Assembly: GCA_017882525.1 (NCBI GenBank)
Contig: JADGPI010000013.1
Coordinates: 1 to 32,681 of the forward strand
DNA length: 32,681 bases
Reading direction: 5' to 3'
Origin: Thermoleophilia bacterium
GTDB lineage: Bacteria; Actinomycetota; Thermoleophilia; RBG-16-64-13
Under the pieces are notes generated by a model that saw only the letters and a list, made by a program, of their open reading frames with translations, was not told the origin of the DNA and ran no database searches. Positions 1-7,323 of this stretch are shown in pieces; positions within the stretch are counted from its first letter, which is position 1, and the number at the start of each line of letters is the position of its first letter. The position numbers and the translations under genes are program-made.

Positions 1-25
1 GACCGGCTCGGCGGCTCTCCGAAGG

Positions 26-244
26 CTAGCAATAAACGCGAATGGAGCCCGCTCCCACCAGGTCTTCGAACTGGACGGCGCTCAGGCTAGGGTAGTCCAG
101 CTTGAAGTCTTCGGGGAAGAAACCCAGTGTCTCCATTTTGCCCTCGAGGACGGTCCGCGCGTCGGGGTCGGCCACGGCTTTCAGCCGAACCAGCAGCCGT
201 AGCATGATGACCTCTTCCTCCGTAAATGACCTTCGGCCCCGCAT
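26..244 (-). CDS. Small hypothetical protein, 72 aa
   Basis: I do not recognise this protein. It is short and charged, with an N-terminal basic stretch (MRGRRSFTEEE), a predicted helix around residues 9-38 (EEEVIMLRLLVRLKAVADPD), and a C-terminal half ending in GAGSIRVYC. No membrane segment, signal peptide or metal motif is visible. The case for a real gene is its start: on the minus strand the ATG is preceded by AGGAG at a spacing of 5, a good ribosome binding site. The overlapping plus-strand ORF has no such site. It is transcribed away from the VOC gene, with 374 bp between them. The function is unknown and it may be lineage-specific. Confidence 0.6.
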   Translation of the reverse strand: MRGRRSFTEEEVIMLRLLVRLKAVADPDARTVLEGKMETLGFFPEDFKLDYPSLSAVQFEDLVGAGSIRVYC

Positions 245-618
245 GACATCTCCTGTTTTGGCTGTGCGTTACTCATCGTTCGGCTTCAGTGAACCATGAG
301 CGGCATAAAGCCGGCGTTAGGGAACCCGCTCGAGTGACTTCCAGCCCCGGCAACCCCGGCGGCCGATTCTCCGACACGAGCGCCCGGGTGCTCGCCCGCC
401 TGTCCGCTCGTTCACCCGGCCAACCCGGCCTCGAACCCGGTGGAGGCGGGTTTCCTTTGCTCACTACGGGGAAAATCAATTGCAGAGGCACAAATGTGTG
501 ACTCCACGATTGGCAGTGGAATGCCGGCGTGTGACTTGGGAGTGAGCCCGAGTGCGTGCTGTGGCTGCTCGGGCGGCCAGGATCGAACAAAGTGCGAAAC
601 AGGAGTTAGGAGTCGATC
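245..618. other. 374 bp divergent intergenic region without a recognised gene
   Basis: This stretch separates the minus-strand 72 aa gene from the plus-strand VOC gene. The ORF-track entries here are GC-rich shadows without ribosome binding sites. One hairpin is visible at about 422-452: AACCCG, a bulged G, CCTC, a 10-nt loop, then GAGG and CGGGTT, followed by TCCTTT. It resembles a weak plus-strand terminator or leader structure, but no plus-strand gene precedes it. I could not find a convincing -35/-10 pair for either flanking gene. Confidence 0.5.
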
Positions 619-996
619 ATGCTTTCTGACGCGACAGTCTACGGGGTTCTGCCGGCCACAGATTTCGAGCGGGCCAAGAAGTTCTATGAAGGCACCCTCG
701 GTCTCAAGCCCGCGGATATCCCCACCGACCAAGGCTACGTTCTCTACTCAACGAAGCAGGGGACTTTCCTGGTCTATCTCACGGAGGCTCCCGGTGGTGC
801 CGCCACCGCTCTCGGCTTCGTCGTAGACGACCTATTTGCAGAAATGGCCGATCTTAGGAAGCGTGGAGTGGTGTTCGAGGAGTACGACGTCCCCGGGTTG
901 AAGACCGTGAACGGCGTAGTCGAGATGGGCAAGATGGGAAAAGGCGCCTGGTTCAAGGATAGCGAAGGCAACATCCTCAGCATCAGTCAGATGTAG
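619..996 (+). CDS. VOC (glyoxalase/bleomycin resistance/dioxygenase) superfamily protein
   Basis: A 125-residue single-domain protein of the vicinal oxygen chelate fold. It begins with the typical VLPATDFERAKKFYEGTLGL signature (paired strand, then helix with the FY..LGL motif). It ends with the typical last strand, KGAWFKDSEGNILSISQM, matching the D.(E/D)GN.(I/L) signature. The usual metal-ligand positions are not clearly filled: there is no His in the first strand, and Ser replaces the final Glu (ILSISQ). It may therefore bind a small ligand rather than act as a classic metal-dependent glyoxalase. The ATG is preceded by AGGAGTTAGGAG, a strong ribosome binding site. It appears monocistronic, ending at the strong terminator near 1055. 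The substrate cannot be inferred. Confidence 0.88.
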   Translation: MLSDATVYGVLPATDFERAKKFYEGTLGLKPADIPTDQGYVLYSTKQGTFLVYLTEAPGGAATALGFVVDDLFAEMADLRKRGVVFEEYDVPGLKTVNGVVEMGKMGKGAWFKDSEGNILSISQM

Positions 997-1054
997 CACT
1001 GGCTCGGGCATCCCGGCGTCCACTGGCCGCGGCTCCGCCGCCTCGCGAAAGTAA

Positions 1055-1088
1055 CAGAGAGCCCGGTCTTGCCGGGCTCTCTGTTTGT
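1055..1088 (+). terminator. Rho-independent terminator after the VOC gene
   Basis: A perfect 12-bp stem, CAGAGAGCCCGG / CCGGGCTCTCTG, with a TCTTG loop and followed by TTTGT. It lies about 60 bp after the VOC stop codon. The stem itself is symmetric, so it may also stop minus-strand transcription arriving from the DUF4242 gene. Confidence 0.85.
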
Positions 1089-1159
1089 CTGACTCACCGA
1101 TGGGGAGGCCGCATCCTCGATCGGATGGACACGACGTGGGGCCCCTTGCAGCCGGAGTT

Positions 1160-1423
1160 CTAGGGACGCTCGAACTCCGCCTTGACGGGGTCGAAGCGGT
1201 CCACCTGATAGATCGCCACAAAAGGCAGATCGTTGGCTTTGAGGACCTGCTCGACGCTGTCCTTGCTGGGAGCCTCCCACTCGCAAAAGGCGCGGTCGCT
1301 GCCTCGGGCGCAGTAGGTCTGGTTCCACGTGACACCAGGAGGGAGCTGATCCTTCCTGCTCACGAGCTGTCTAAGTTGCTCTTCCGAAAAAGCATGGGCA
1401 TGGACGGCGAGGAAACGCGGCAT
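1160..1423 (-). CDS. DUF4242 family small protein, 87 aa
   Basis: The protein starts MPRFLAVHAHAFSEEQL and contains CARGSDRAFCEWEAPSKDSV, the shape of the DUF4242 family (small ferredoxin-like-fold proteins, some described as nickel-binding). Visible candidate metal ligands are His8, His10 and the two cysteines before the EWEAPS segment. The ORF track extends this frame to 1537, but the better start is the internal ATG at 1423, because it sits just after AAGGAGG on the minus strand and the family normally begins at MPRF. It lies 130 bp downstream of the UbiA gene on the same strand and could be its last cotranscribed gene. The biochemical role is unknown. Confidence 0.75.
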   Translation of the reverse strand: MPRFLAVHAHAFSEEQLRQLVSRKDQLPPGVTWNQTYCARGSDRAFCEWEAPSKDSVEQVLKANDLPFVAIYQVDRFDPVKAEFERP

Positions 1424-1552
1424 ATGACACCTCCTTGCCAAACGTCGCCACAAATGCCGGGCAGAACGCGGGCGCTCGAAGGCGGCGCGAGCACCGGTGA
1501 GCATCCCTAGCATAGTCCTTCCGGAGGTCGGCCTCAAACGCCGATACGTTGG

Positions 1553-2539
1553 TCAGCGGACGAAGGAGAGGATCACCAAGCTTGCAGCGGCAAGTGTAGG
1601 GAAGAAACTGGCGCGATTGAAATACTCCTGCGCCGCCCGTTCGCCGCCCCGGCTTCTAAGTCGGAAGGCTGGGACTGTCATAGTGCCGGCAGCTATCAGC
1701 GCTAGCGCTAGGCGTGTCGAGACCGGGCCTGTCTGCAGAAGAGCAAGCAAGGGCATACAGGTGGCTCCCAACACGATGGCCGAGATCGCCGCCTTTGGCC
1801 CGCGCACGGCGGCAACGGTGGTGATGCCCAGCGGTATGTCGTGCGAAAGATCAGCCAGATCGTTGGAGAGATTACGTCCGAATATCTCCCAACTGGTCAG
1901 AAGGACGAAGAAAGCTAAAGCCCCCCAAGTGGCTTCGCCGACCGCGAACCAGCCGGCAAGGCCACCCAGCCCCACCATGACTCCGGCCGGGATGACCTTT
2001 AGCCACGTACGATGTTTCAGGCCACAGTACAGCACCTGGAGCAGCGCGCAGGCTACGAACAGAATCGCGCAAAGTGGCCGCAAGAGATAAGCGGCGACCA
2101 GGCCGATGAGGCCGAGCAGCGACACCCAGGCGATGCCCGCCGACAGTGACAGGGCGCCGGCCGCTACCGGATGACGCAGCGTGGTGATGTCCATGTGCCG
2201 CACTTCCGGATTCCACTCGATCTCCCCGTTCGGGCCCCTTACCTCTTCGCGGTCTGCTTTGAGGTCGAGCAGGTCGTTGAGTGAGTAGACACAGAAATAG
2301 CCGGCCAGAGCGGCAAGCAGACCGAGGAGCACCACCCTGAGGCTCGGTATCCCGCGGGCGGCGAGCAACGCTCCTAAGGCCGCTTCCCCGATGGAGAGCA
2401 CCGCCGACCTGCTGCGGGCAAGGTCGATAAAGAGCAGCGACTTTTGCCGGAGCGTGTACCTCGCTGGGTCAGCCCCGGCCGATGGAGCCGGCGGCCGTAG
2501 CTCAGCTCGCGATCCGAGCCGTGCATCCTGGGCTGCCAT
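1553..2539 (-). CDS. UbiA-family prenyltransferase
   Basis: An integral membrane protein of 328 residues with about eight hydrophobic segments after a 35-residue cytosolic N-terminus. Both Asp-rich motifs that bind Mg2+ and the isoprenyl diphosphate are present: NDLLDLKAD at 88-96 and NDLADLSHD at 226-234. The family transfers a polyprenyl group to an aromatic or other acceptor during quinone, heme O or archaeal-type lipid synthesis. The acceptor here cannot be assigned because no quinone or heme genes adjoin it. The second motif and the flanking GRNLSNDL resemble the menaquinone/digeranylgeranylglyceryl branch only loosely. AAGGGGG lies 5 nt before the ATG. It follows the aldehyde dehydrogenase gene on the same strand with a 90 bp gap, so one transcript is possible. 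Confidence 0.85.
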   Translation of the reverse strand: MAAQDARLGSRAELRPPAPSAGADPARYTLRQKSLLFIDLARSRSAVLSIGEAALGALLAARGIPSLRVVLLGLLAALAGYFCVYSLNDLLDLKADREEVRGPNGEIEWNPEVRHMDITTLRHPVAAGALSLSAGIAWVSLLGLIGLVAAYLLRPLCAILFVACALLQVLYCGLKHRTWLKVIPAGVMVGLGGLAGWFAVGEATWGALAFFVLLTSWEIFGRNLSNDLADLSHDIPLGITTVAAVRGPKAAISAIVLGATCMPLLALLQTGPVSTRLALALIAAGTMTVPAFRLRSRGGERAAQEYFNRASFFPTLAAASLVILSFVR

Positions 2540-2629
2540 CGAACCCCCTTGTGGCTTAAGCGAAGGGTGCGTGTTCCATGCGGTCTAAGTTACCACTCTT
2601 CCCAGGAAAAGGCGGGTGACGGTGCCGGT

Positions 2630-4177
2630 TTACGCAATCTCGAATCGTACGCCCTGCGCGAGCGGCAGGTCCGCGCCATGATTGATGGACACCGTTTGCC
2701 GACGGGCATACGCTTTCCACGCATCGCTCCCACTCTCGCGGCCTCCCCCCGTGTCTTTCTCGCCCCCGAATGCGCCGCCGATCTCCGCACCAGCCGTGCT
2801 CGTGTTGATGTTGGCAAGACCGCAGTCGGAACCCCGGTGGGACAGGAAATACTCCTCCTCGCGGAGGTCGCGGGTGAACAGAGCCGAAGACAGACCCTGC
2901 GGCACTGCGTTGTGGAGCGCACATGCCTCCTGGAGGTCCCGGTAGCGCAGCACGTACAGGAGTGGACCGAACGTCTCTTCTCTCACGATGTCCATCGCCG
3001 GATCCGCCTCGATGATGGCGGGTAAGACGTAGTGGCCCCCTTCACAGCCGGGAACCGATGCTCTCGTGCCTCCGCAGACGAGCCGTCCTCCTTGGTCGAC
3101 CGCGCGACGTACGGCTTCAAGGTAGGTCTCGACCGCTCCTTCGTCGATCAAAGGCCCCACCAAGGTCTCGGCCAGCAAGGGGTCACCGACGCGCACGTGC
3201 TGGTAGGCTCTGACGAGCCGCTCCAGGAGTCCCGAGTAGACATTCTCGTGGAGCAGCAGCCTCCGGGTGGACGTACACCGCTGCCCCGCGGTGGCCAGGG
3301 CGCCGAACGCCACTCCTTTGAGTGCCATGTCCAAGTCGGCCTTGTCGCTGACGATGACGCCATTGTTGCCGCCCAGCTCCAGCAAAGTCCTCCCCAGTCT
3401 CTGAGAGACCACTTCTGCCACCTTCTTTCCCGTGGCGACGGAGCCGGTGAACGAGACCATCGAGAGACGGGGGTCTTCCAGGAGAGCGTTCCCGACGCCC
3501 CCGCCCCCACCCACCAGCAGCGAAAACACCGGCGGCAACGAGTGACGCTCCATGACCCGACCCACGAGTCTTGTCACGGCAATGGCTGTGAGTGGGGTGC
3601 GCGAAGAAGGCTTCCAGATCACTGCATCGCCCACGACTGCGGCGATGAATGCGTTCCAGGACCACACTGCGCACGGGAAGTTGAACGACGTGATCACAGC
3701 CACAGCCCCCAGGGGATGCCACTGTTCGTACATGCGGTGATGAGGCCGTTCGCTCGCGATGGTGAGCCCATACAGCTGCCGCGACAGGCCGGCAGCAAAG
3801 CCGGCAAGGTCGATCATCTCCTGGACCTCGCCCTGGCCCTCGGATAGGGTCTTGCCGGCCTCGATGGACACAAGAAGGCCGAGCTCGTTCTTCCACATGG
3901 CAAGCTCCCGGCCTATCTCCGCGACGATCTCTCCCCGCTTGGGTGCAGGTACCTCTGCCCACGCTGCCGCTGCCGAAAGCGAGCGGCCCGCCACTTCCGC
4001 GAGGTCCCCGGCCCCGGCTTCCGTCACCCGGCCCAGCGGGGCTCCGTTTATGGGAGAGAAGCACTCCAGGATCTGCGCGTCCGAACCGTCCGACCAGGAT
4101 CCGCCGTATACCCCCGGGTTTGTTTCGCGGAGCGCAAACGCGGCGCTCACGACGTCCTTGGCTTCCGAGAAAAGCAT
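2630..4177 (-). CDS. Aldehyde dehydrogenase, ALDH7-type (aminoadipate-semialdehyde/piperideine-6-carboxylate dehydrogenase-like)
   Basis: A full-length 515-residue NAD(P)+-dependent aldehyde dehydrogenase. The oxyanion Asn is in ITSFNFPCAVW (N166), the cofactor Lys in WKPSSRTP (K189), the nucleotide loop is SFTGSVATG (242-250), the general base Glu is in LELGGNNG (E267) and the nucleophile is in AGQRCTSTRR (C301). ELGGNN, GQRCT(T/S)TRR and the C-terminal AEIGGAFGGEKDTGGGRESG are hallmarks of the ALDH7 (antiquitin) branch. Known ALDH7 members oxidise 2-aminoadipate 6-semialdehyde/piperideine-6-carboxylate in lysine catabolism, or related semialdehydes. GAAGGAG precedes the ATG at good spacing. 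A lysine 6-aminotransferase or saccharopine gene is not adjacent, so the substrate is inferred from family only. The large 405-aa antisense ORF over it is a shadow. Confidence 0.9.
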   Translation of the reverse strand: MLFSEAKDVVSAAFALRETNPGVYGGSWSDGSDAQILECFSPINGAPLGRVTEAGAGDLAEVAGRSLSAAAAWAEVPAPKRGEIVAEIGRELAMWKNELGLLVSIEAGKTLSEGQGEVQEMIDLAGFAAGLSRQLYGLTIASERPHHRMYEQWHPLGAVAVITSFNFPCAVWSWNAFIAAVVGDAVIWKPSSRTPLTAIAVTRLVGRVMERHSLPPVFSLLVGGGGGVGNALLEDPRLSMVSFTGSVATGKKVAEVVSQRLGRTLLELGGNNGVIVSDKADLDMALKGVAFGALATAGQRCTSTRRLLLHENVYSGLLERLVRAYQHVRVGDPLLAETLVGPLIDEGAVETYLEAVRRAVDQGGRLVCGGTRASVPGCEGGHYVLPAIIEADPAMDIVREETFGPLLYVLRYRDLQEACALHNAVPQGLSSALFTRDLREEEYFLSHRGSDCGLANINTSTAGAEIGGAFGGEKDTGGGRESGSDAWKAYARRQTVSINHGADLPLAQGVRFEIA

Positions 4178-4278
4178 TGTTCCGCTCCTTCGTGGTCTGA
4201 CTACCGCCGATGATACAGTGGCCGCCGGACAGGAGGGTACGGAGTGGCTGAATCAGTCGCCCGGCCACGGCCGGCCGG
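4178..4278. other. Divergent intergenic region between aldehyde dehydrogenase and pit
   Basis: This is the first part of the 250 bp gap between the divergent aldehyde dehydrogenase and pit genes. The rest of the gap holds the pit promoter and a possible leader ORF, listed separately. I see no clear promoter for the minus-strand aldehyde dehydrogenase here, beyond its ribosome binding site. Confidence 0.4.
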
Positions 4279-4307
4279 TTGCTGGCGGGTTGATGTTCTT
4301 CTATTAT
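4279..4307 (+). promoter_or_regulatory. Sigma70-type promoter for the pit operon
   Basis: TTGCTG and TATTAT are separated by exactly 17 bp, close to the vegetative consensus in an otherwise GC-rich region. The predicted transcript would start near 4313-4315, leaving a leader of about 114 nt before the pit start codon. No PHO box could be recognised with confidence. Confidence 0.55.
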
Positions 4308-4315
4308 GGGGCGCG

Positions 4316-4423
4316 ATGAAAAACTGGAGAGGCGGGCGCTGCCGGTCGGGCCTTGGGCTCGCCCGCGCGTTATGGCAGGGGGTTTCGCTGGATCGTTCAT
4401 GCGTAGAAGAGATGGCGGCGTGA
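4316..4423 (+). CDS. Possible 35-codon leader ORF upstream of pit
   Basis: An ATG lies 8 nt after the predicted -10 element, so translation would be nearly leaderless. The frame stays open for 35 codons (MKNWRGGRCRSG... ending EEMAA) and stops with TGA only 4 nt before the pit GTG. Its close coupling to pit would suit a translational-coupling or attenuation peptide. The composition is Arg/Gly-rich, as a chance ORF in GC-rich DNA would also be, and no family is recognised. It is too short for the ORF track. Confidence 0.22.
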   Translation: MKNWRGGRCRSGLGLARALWQGVSLDRSCVEEMAA

Positions 4424-4427
4424 CGCC

Positions 4428-5450
4428 GTGAGCGCCGATACCGGGCTACTGATCGCAGTAGTGACAGTAGCGCTCATCTTCGACATGATGAACGGTTTTC
4501 ACGACGGTTGTAACGCCGTTTCCACAGTCATCTACACGGGGGCGCTCAAGCCCAAGTACGCGATCGGTCTCTCGGCCATCTTCAACTTCATCGGGCCCTT
4601 GGCGATGGGGGTGGCGGTTGCGAAGACGATCGGGGGCGTGATCAAGGCGGGCGATGCATCGGCGCACCTCGTGATCGCGGCGCTACTTGGGGCATGCGTT
4701 TGGGAAGTGCTCACCTGGTGGTGGGCCCTACCGGTCAGTTCCTCCCATGCGTTGGTCGGAGGGCTCATCGGCGCTGGGATCGCTGCGCTCGGTCTACATG
4801 GGATAGCCTGGAACAAAGTCATCCTCGTCTTCGCATCACTGCTTCTGTCCCCGTTCCTCGGCATTATTACAGGGTACGGCGTCATGCGGCTGAGCCGCTT
4901 CTTCTTCTCCAAGATGCGCATGGACCTCGCCCGGGCCGACAAGTTCTACAAGAGAATGCAGATCCTGTCGTCGAGCTGGGTGTCGTTCAGCCACGGGTCG
5001 AACGACGCCACGAAAGTCATGGGGATAATCGTGATCTTCTTGGCCGCTCAGCAAGGCATGGGCGTCAACGAGTACATAAGCAAGCACGGCTTTCCGATCT
5101 GGGTGATCTTGGGTGCTGCCGGGGCGATGGCCGTGGGCACGTTCATCTCGGTGCGCTCCTTTCGCTTGATCCGAACCCTCGGGGAGAAGATAACCACCCT
5201 TCACCCGATCAACGGCTTCAGTGCCGAAACGGGCGGCGCGATAATCATCCAGCTCGCATCGCTGTTTGGCCTGCCGGTGTCTACCACCCACGTGGTCACC
5301 TCCGCGGTGACGGGAACCGGCTTGGCGAGCCAATTGGGCGGGGTTAGCTGGAAAGTCTTCCGTGCTATCATGCTGGCCTGGGTCGTCACCCTACCTTTCT
5401 GCGCAGTCATGGCTGCTATCTTCTATTACATCCTCAGGGCGGTCATGTAG
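4428..5450 (+). CDS. pit: Inorganic phosphate transporter, PiT family
   Basis: A 340-residue polytopic membrane protein that imports phosphate, probably as a metal-phosphate complex with a cation. Both halves of the internally duplicated PiT signature are visible: DMMNGFHDGCNAVSTVIYTG near the N-terminus and SHGSNDATKVMGIIVIF in the middle. They are followed by SSHALVGGLIGAG and STTHVVTSAVTGTG. The GTG at 4428 is the only plausible start, since an in-frame TAG lies 24 nt upstream. The ribosome binding site is weak, so translation may be coupled to the short leader ORF ending at 4423. It is followed 46 nt later by a DUF47 protein, the usual partner of PiT transporters, and the two form one operon. 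Confidence 0.93.
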   Translation: MSADTGLLIAVVTVALIFDMMNGFHDGCNAVSTVIYTGALKPKYAIGLSAIFNFIGPLAMGVAVAKTIGGVIKAGDASAHLVIAALLGACVWEVLTWWWALPVSSSHALVGGLIGAGIAALGLHGIAWNKVILVFASLLLSPFLGIITGYGVMRLSRFFFSKMRMDLARADKFYKRMQILSSSWVSFSHGSNDATKVMGIIVIFLAAQQGMGVNEYISKHGFPIWVILGAAGAMAVGTFISVRSFRLIRTLGEKITTLHPINGFSAETGGAIIIQLASLFGLPVSTTHVVTSAVTGTGLASQLGGVSWKVFRAIMLAWVVTLPFCAVMAAIFYYILRAVM

Positions 5451-5496
5451 CCGGCGGCAGCGGACGACCGGTCGGCCGAGACGGAAAGAGGGAAGT

Positions 5497-6216
5497 ATGG
5501 CGAATTCGCGGTTGAACAAGATACGCCGCACCTTAGGGGGAGAGACCACTCTGGTCGGCGCGATCGACGCTATGGGCAAGGAGCGCGAGGAACAGATAAT
5601 CGTACGCGTCGCCGAGTTCACGGAGCGCGTAGTGCTCATCGTTTCCAAGCTCCAGGATGTCGTCCAGCGGTTCGCGGCTGAAGAGTACTCCGAACTGGCA
5701 GCCGCGGCCCAAGAGCTGGACCGGCTAGAGAGCGAGGCCGACACCGCGAAAGACCTGATACTGGACCGGCTGGCGATGGGCGGCGTTTTCCCGATGCATA
5801 GCTCCGACTTGGCCCGACTGGTGGGGTCCATGGATAGCATCGCGAACCTGTCCGCGGGTGCCGCCGACCGTATCGTCATGCGGCGGCTGACCTTGCCTCC
5901 TCGCGTGAAAGAGTTACTCGTCGAGATGGTGAACGTGGACATGATGGCGGTCGAGCGTCTGCGCGATTCGGTGCTGGCTCTGGAGAACGACCTTCGCGAA
6001 GCGATCACTATCGCCAACGCCGTGGACAAACTCGAGAGCCGGGCGGACGATGTCTTTGCCGATATCTACCACCTCATGTTCGACATGGACACCGATTTCA
6101 AGACCTTCCATCAGCTCAAGGCCATCATCGAGCGCCTCGAGTCGATCGCGGACCGCTGCAGCCAGAATGCCGAGCTCATCAGACATATGGCGCTGGAATA
6201 CCTCGAAGTCGGGTAG
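5497..6216 (+). CDS. DUF47 / PhoU-like phosphate transport accessory protein
   Basis: An all-helical protein of 239 residues belonging to the DUF47 (PhoU-related) family that accompanies PiT transporters and is thought to regulate them. It contains the family's helical repeats, with the acidic/hydrophobic patterns RLESEADTAKDLI and KLESRADDVFADIYHLMF, the typical E.(E)AD metal-binding style repeats. The ORF track begins at 5362 inside pit. The true start is the ATG at 5497, preceded by AAAGAGGGAAG, and the protein then begins MANSRLNKIRRTLGG. It sits 46 nt after pit with no terminator between them. A long stem-loop follows immediately after the stop. Confidence 0.9.
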   Translation: MANSRLNKIRRTLGGETTLVGAIDAMGKEREEQIIVRVAEFTERVVLIVSKLQDVVQRFAAEEYSELAAAAQELDRLESEADTAKDLILDRLAMGGVFPMHSSDLARLVGSMDSIANLSAGAADRIVMRRLTLPPRVKELLVEMVNVDMMAVERLRDSVLALENDLREAITIANAVDKLESRADDVFADIYHLMFDMDTDFKTFHQLKAIIERLESIADRCSQNAELIRHMALEYLEVG

Positions 6217-6219
6217 GTC

Positions 6220-6279
6220 GCCGAATCGCCTCTCGCCTCAGCTGCGCATTCGCGATTCTTCGGCGAGACCCGATTCGGC
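6220..6279 (+). terminator. Long two-step stem-loop at the end of the phosphate operon
   Basis: The outer arms GCCGAATCG / CGATTCGGC (9 bp) are followed, after a symmetric CC/CC internal loop, by inner arms TCTCGCC / GGCGAGA (7 bp). The structure begins 3 nt after the DUF47 stop codon. There is no U-tract, so it is either a terminator of the U-less kind reported from some actinobacteria or a 3'-end stabiliser. The pairing is seen directly; the function is inferred. Confidence 0.45.
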
Positions 6280-6359
6280 TCCATGGGTTATGAGGCCGCG
6301 TCGCCTTCGGCGCCTACGGCAGCCCAGAAAGCAGCTCGTCCGAGTTAGGAGGCGTCGCC

Positions 6360-7163
6360 TTGAAGATCGGGTTGGCTCAACTCAATTCTCGTGATGACAA
6401 AGAGCGCAACCTGGCCGCTGCCGAGGCGGCGGTAGACAGGCTGGCCGCTCAGGGCGTCGACCTCGTCCTGTTGCCGGAGATGTTCAATTTTCTCGGCTCC
6501 GACGCCGGTAATGCCAGAGCTGCCGAGTCCATACCTGGACCGAGCACCCAACGGCTGCGGGCTAAGGCCCAGGAGCATCGGATCTTCTTGCATTGCGGGA
6601 GTCTCGTCGAGAAACGGGACGAAGGTATGTACAACACGAGTGTGGTCTTCGACCGCGGCGGCGCCGAGGTGGCGCGCTACAGCAAGATCCATCTCTTCGA
6701 CGTTGAACTGCCCGACGGCAGGGCATACAAGGAATCGGCCGCTATCACACCCGGCCGCGATGTGGTCACGTTCGACTGCGACGGTATCACGGCCGGACTC
6801 GCCATTTGCTACGACCTGCGTTTCCCCGAGCTGTTCCGGGCGCTCACCGATCGTGGGGCGGAGCTAGTGCTCGTCGCGGCGGCCTTTACGGTCGCCACGG
6901 GCAAGGATCATTGGGAGCCGCTGCTGAGGGCGCGAGCAATCGAGAACGGCTGCTACATGGCGGCCTGCGGGCAGTGGGGGACGTCAACTCCCACCAACCA
7001 GAGCCATGGCCACAGCATGGTAGTGGACCCCTGGGGGATGATCGCGGCACAATGTCATGAGGGCGAGGGGACGCTTGCGGTCGAGCTGGACATGGATTAC
7101 CTTCGCTCCGTCCGCGACCGCCTCCCAGTGCTGAAGCACAGGCGGAGGGATCTCTTCGTATAG
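6360..7163 (+). CDS. Nitrilase-superfamily carbon-nitrogen hydrolase (Nit/omega-amidase-like)
   Basis: A single-domain 267-residue C-N hydrolase. The catalytic triad is visible as Glu40 (LLPEMF), Lys109 (YSKIHLFD) and Cys150 (AICYDLRFPEL). Length and motifs place it with the Nit1/Nit2 branch, which removes amide nitrogen from 2-oxo-omega-amides (2-oxoglutaramate, 2-oxosuccinamate) or repairs deaminated glutathione. The exact substrate cannot be told from motifs. The start is a TTG at 6360, chosen because TTAGGAGG lies just upstream and the family begins with M-K-I-G-L-A-Q-L. It is on the same strand as the phosphate genes but separated from them by 143 nt containing a long stem-loop, so it may be expressed separately. 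A hairpin terminator follows. Confidence 0.88.
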   Translation: MKIGLAQLNSRDDKERNLAAAEAAVDRLAAQGVDLVLLPEMFNFLGSDAGNARAAESIPGPSTQRLRAKAQEHRIFLHCGSLVEKRDEGMYNTSVVFDRGGAEVARYSKIHLFDVELPDGRAYKESAAITPGRDVVTFDCDGITAGLAICYDLRFPELFRALTDRGAELVLVAAAFTVATGKDHWEPLLRARAIENGCYMAACGQWGTSTPTNQSHGHSMVVDPWGMIAAQCHEGEGTLAVELDMDYLRSVRDRLPVLKHRRRDLFV

Positions 7164-7252
7164 TTGACCCCCTCCTGGGACCTGCGCCTGGTCGCGCTTG
7201 AGGCTGGAAAGCGGTGGTACCTGACTCGGCGATTGTCTTGCTGGAAGTAAGA

Positions 7253-7283
7253 AGGCCCCTCTCCCGCTTCGGGAAAGGGGCCT
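7253..7283. terminator. Hairpin terminator between convergent genes
   Basis: The arms AGGCCCCT / AGGGGCCT extend through one mismatch into TCCCG / CGGGA around a short CTT loop. It lies between the convergent nitrilase and CoA-transferase genes and can serve both. The flanks are pyrimidine-rich on each side (CACCTTCTT on plus, TCTTACTTCC on minus) rather than true T-runs. Confidence 0.65.
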
Positions 7284-7323
7284 CACCTTCTTGAGAAGCC
7301 AGTTCTTTAGCCGTCCGTCGGCT

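Noticed and set aside
422-452. tRNA-like T-arm (GGTTCGAGG on the minus strand)
   Set aside because: The flanking bases do not form a proper T-stem, and no acceptor, D or anticodon arms could be found around it.
3183-4400. 405 aa minus-strand ORF overlapping the aldehyde dehydrogenase
   Set aside because: Same strand but a different frame from a complete ALDH. The translation is Arg/Gly-rich with no motifs, while the ALDH frame holds every catalytic residue.
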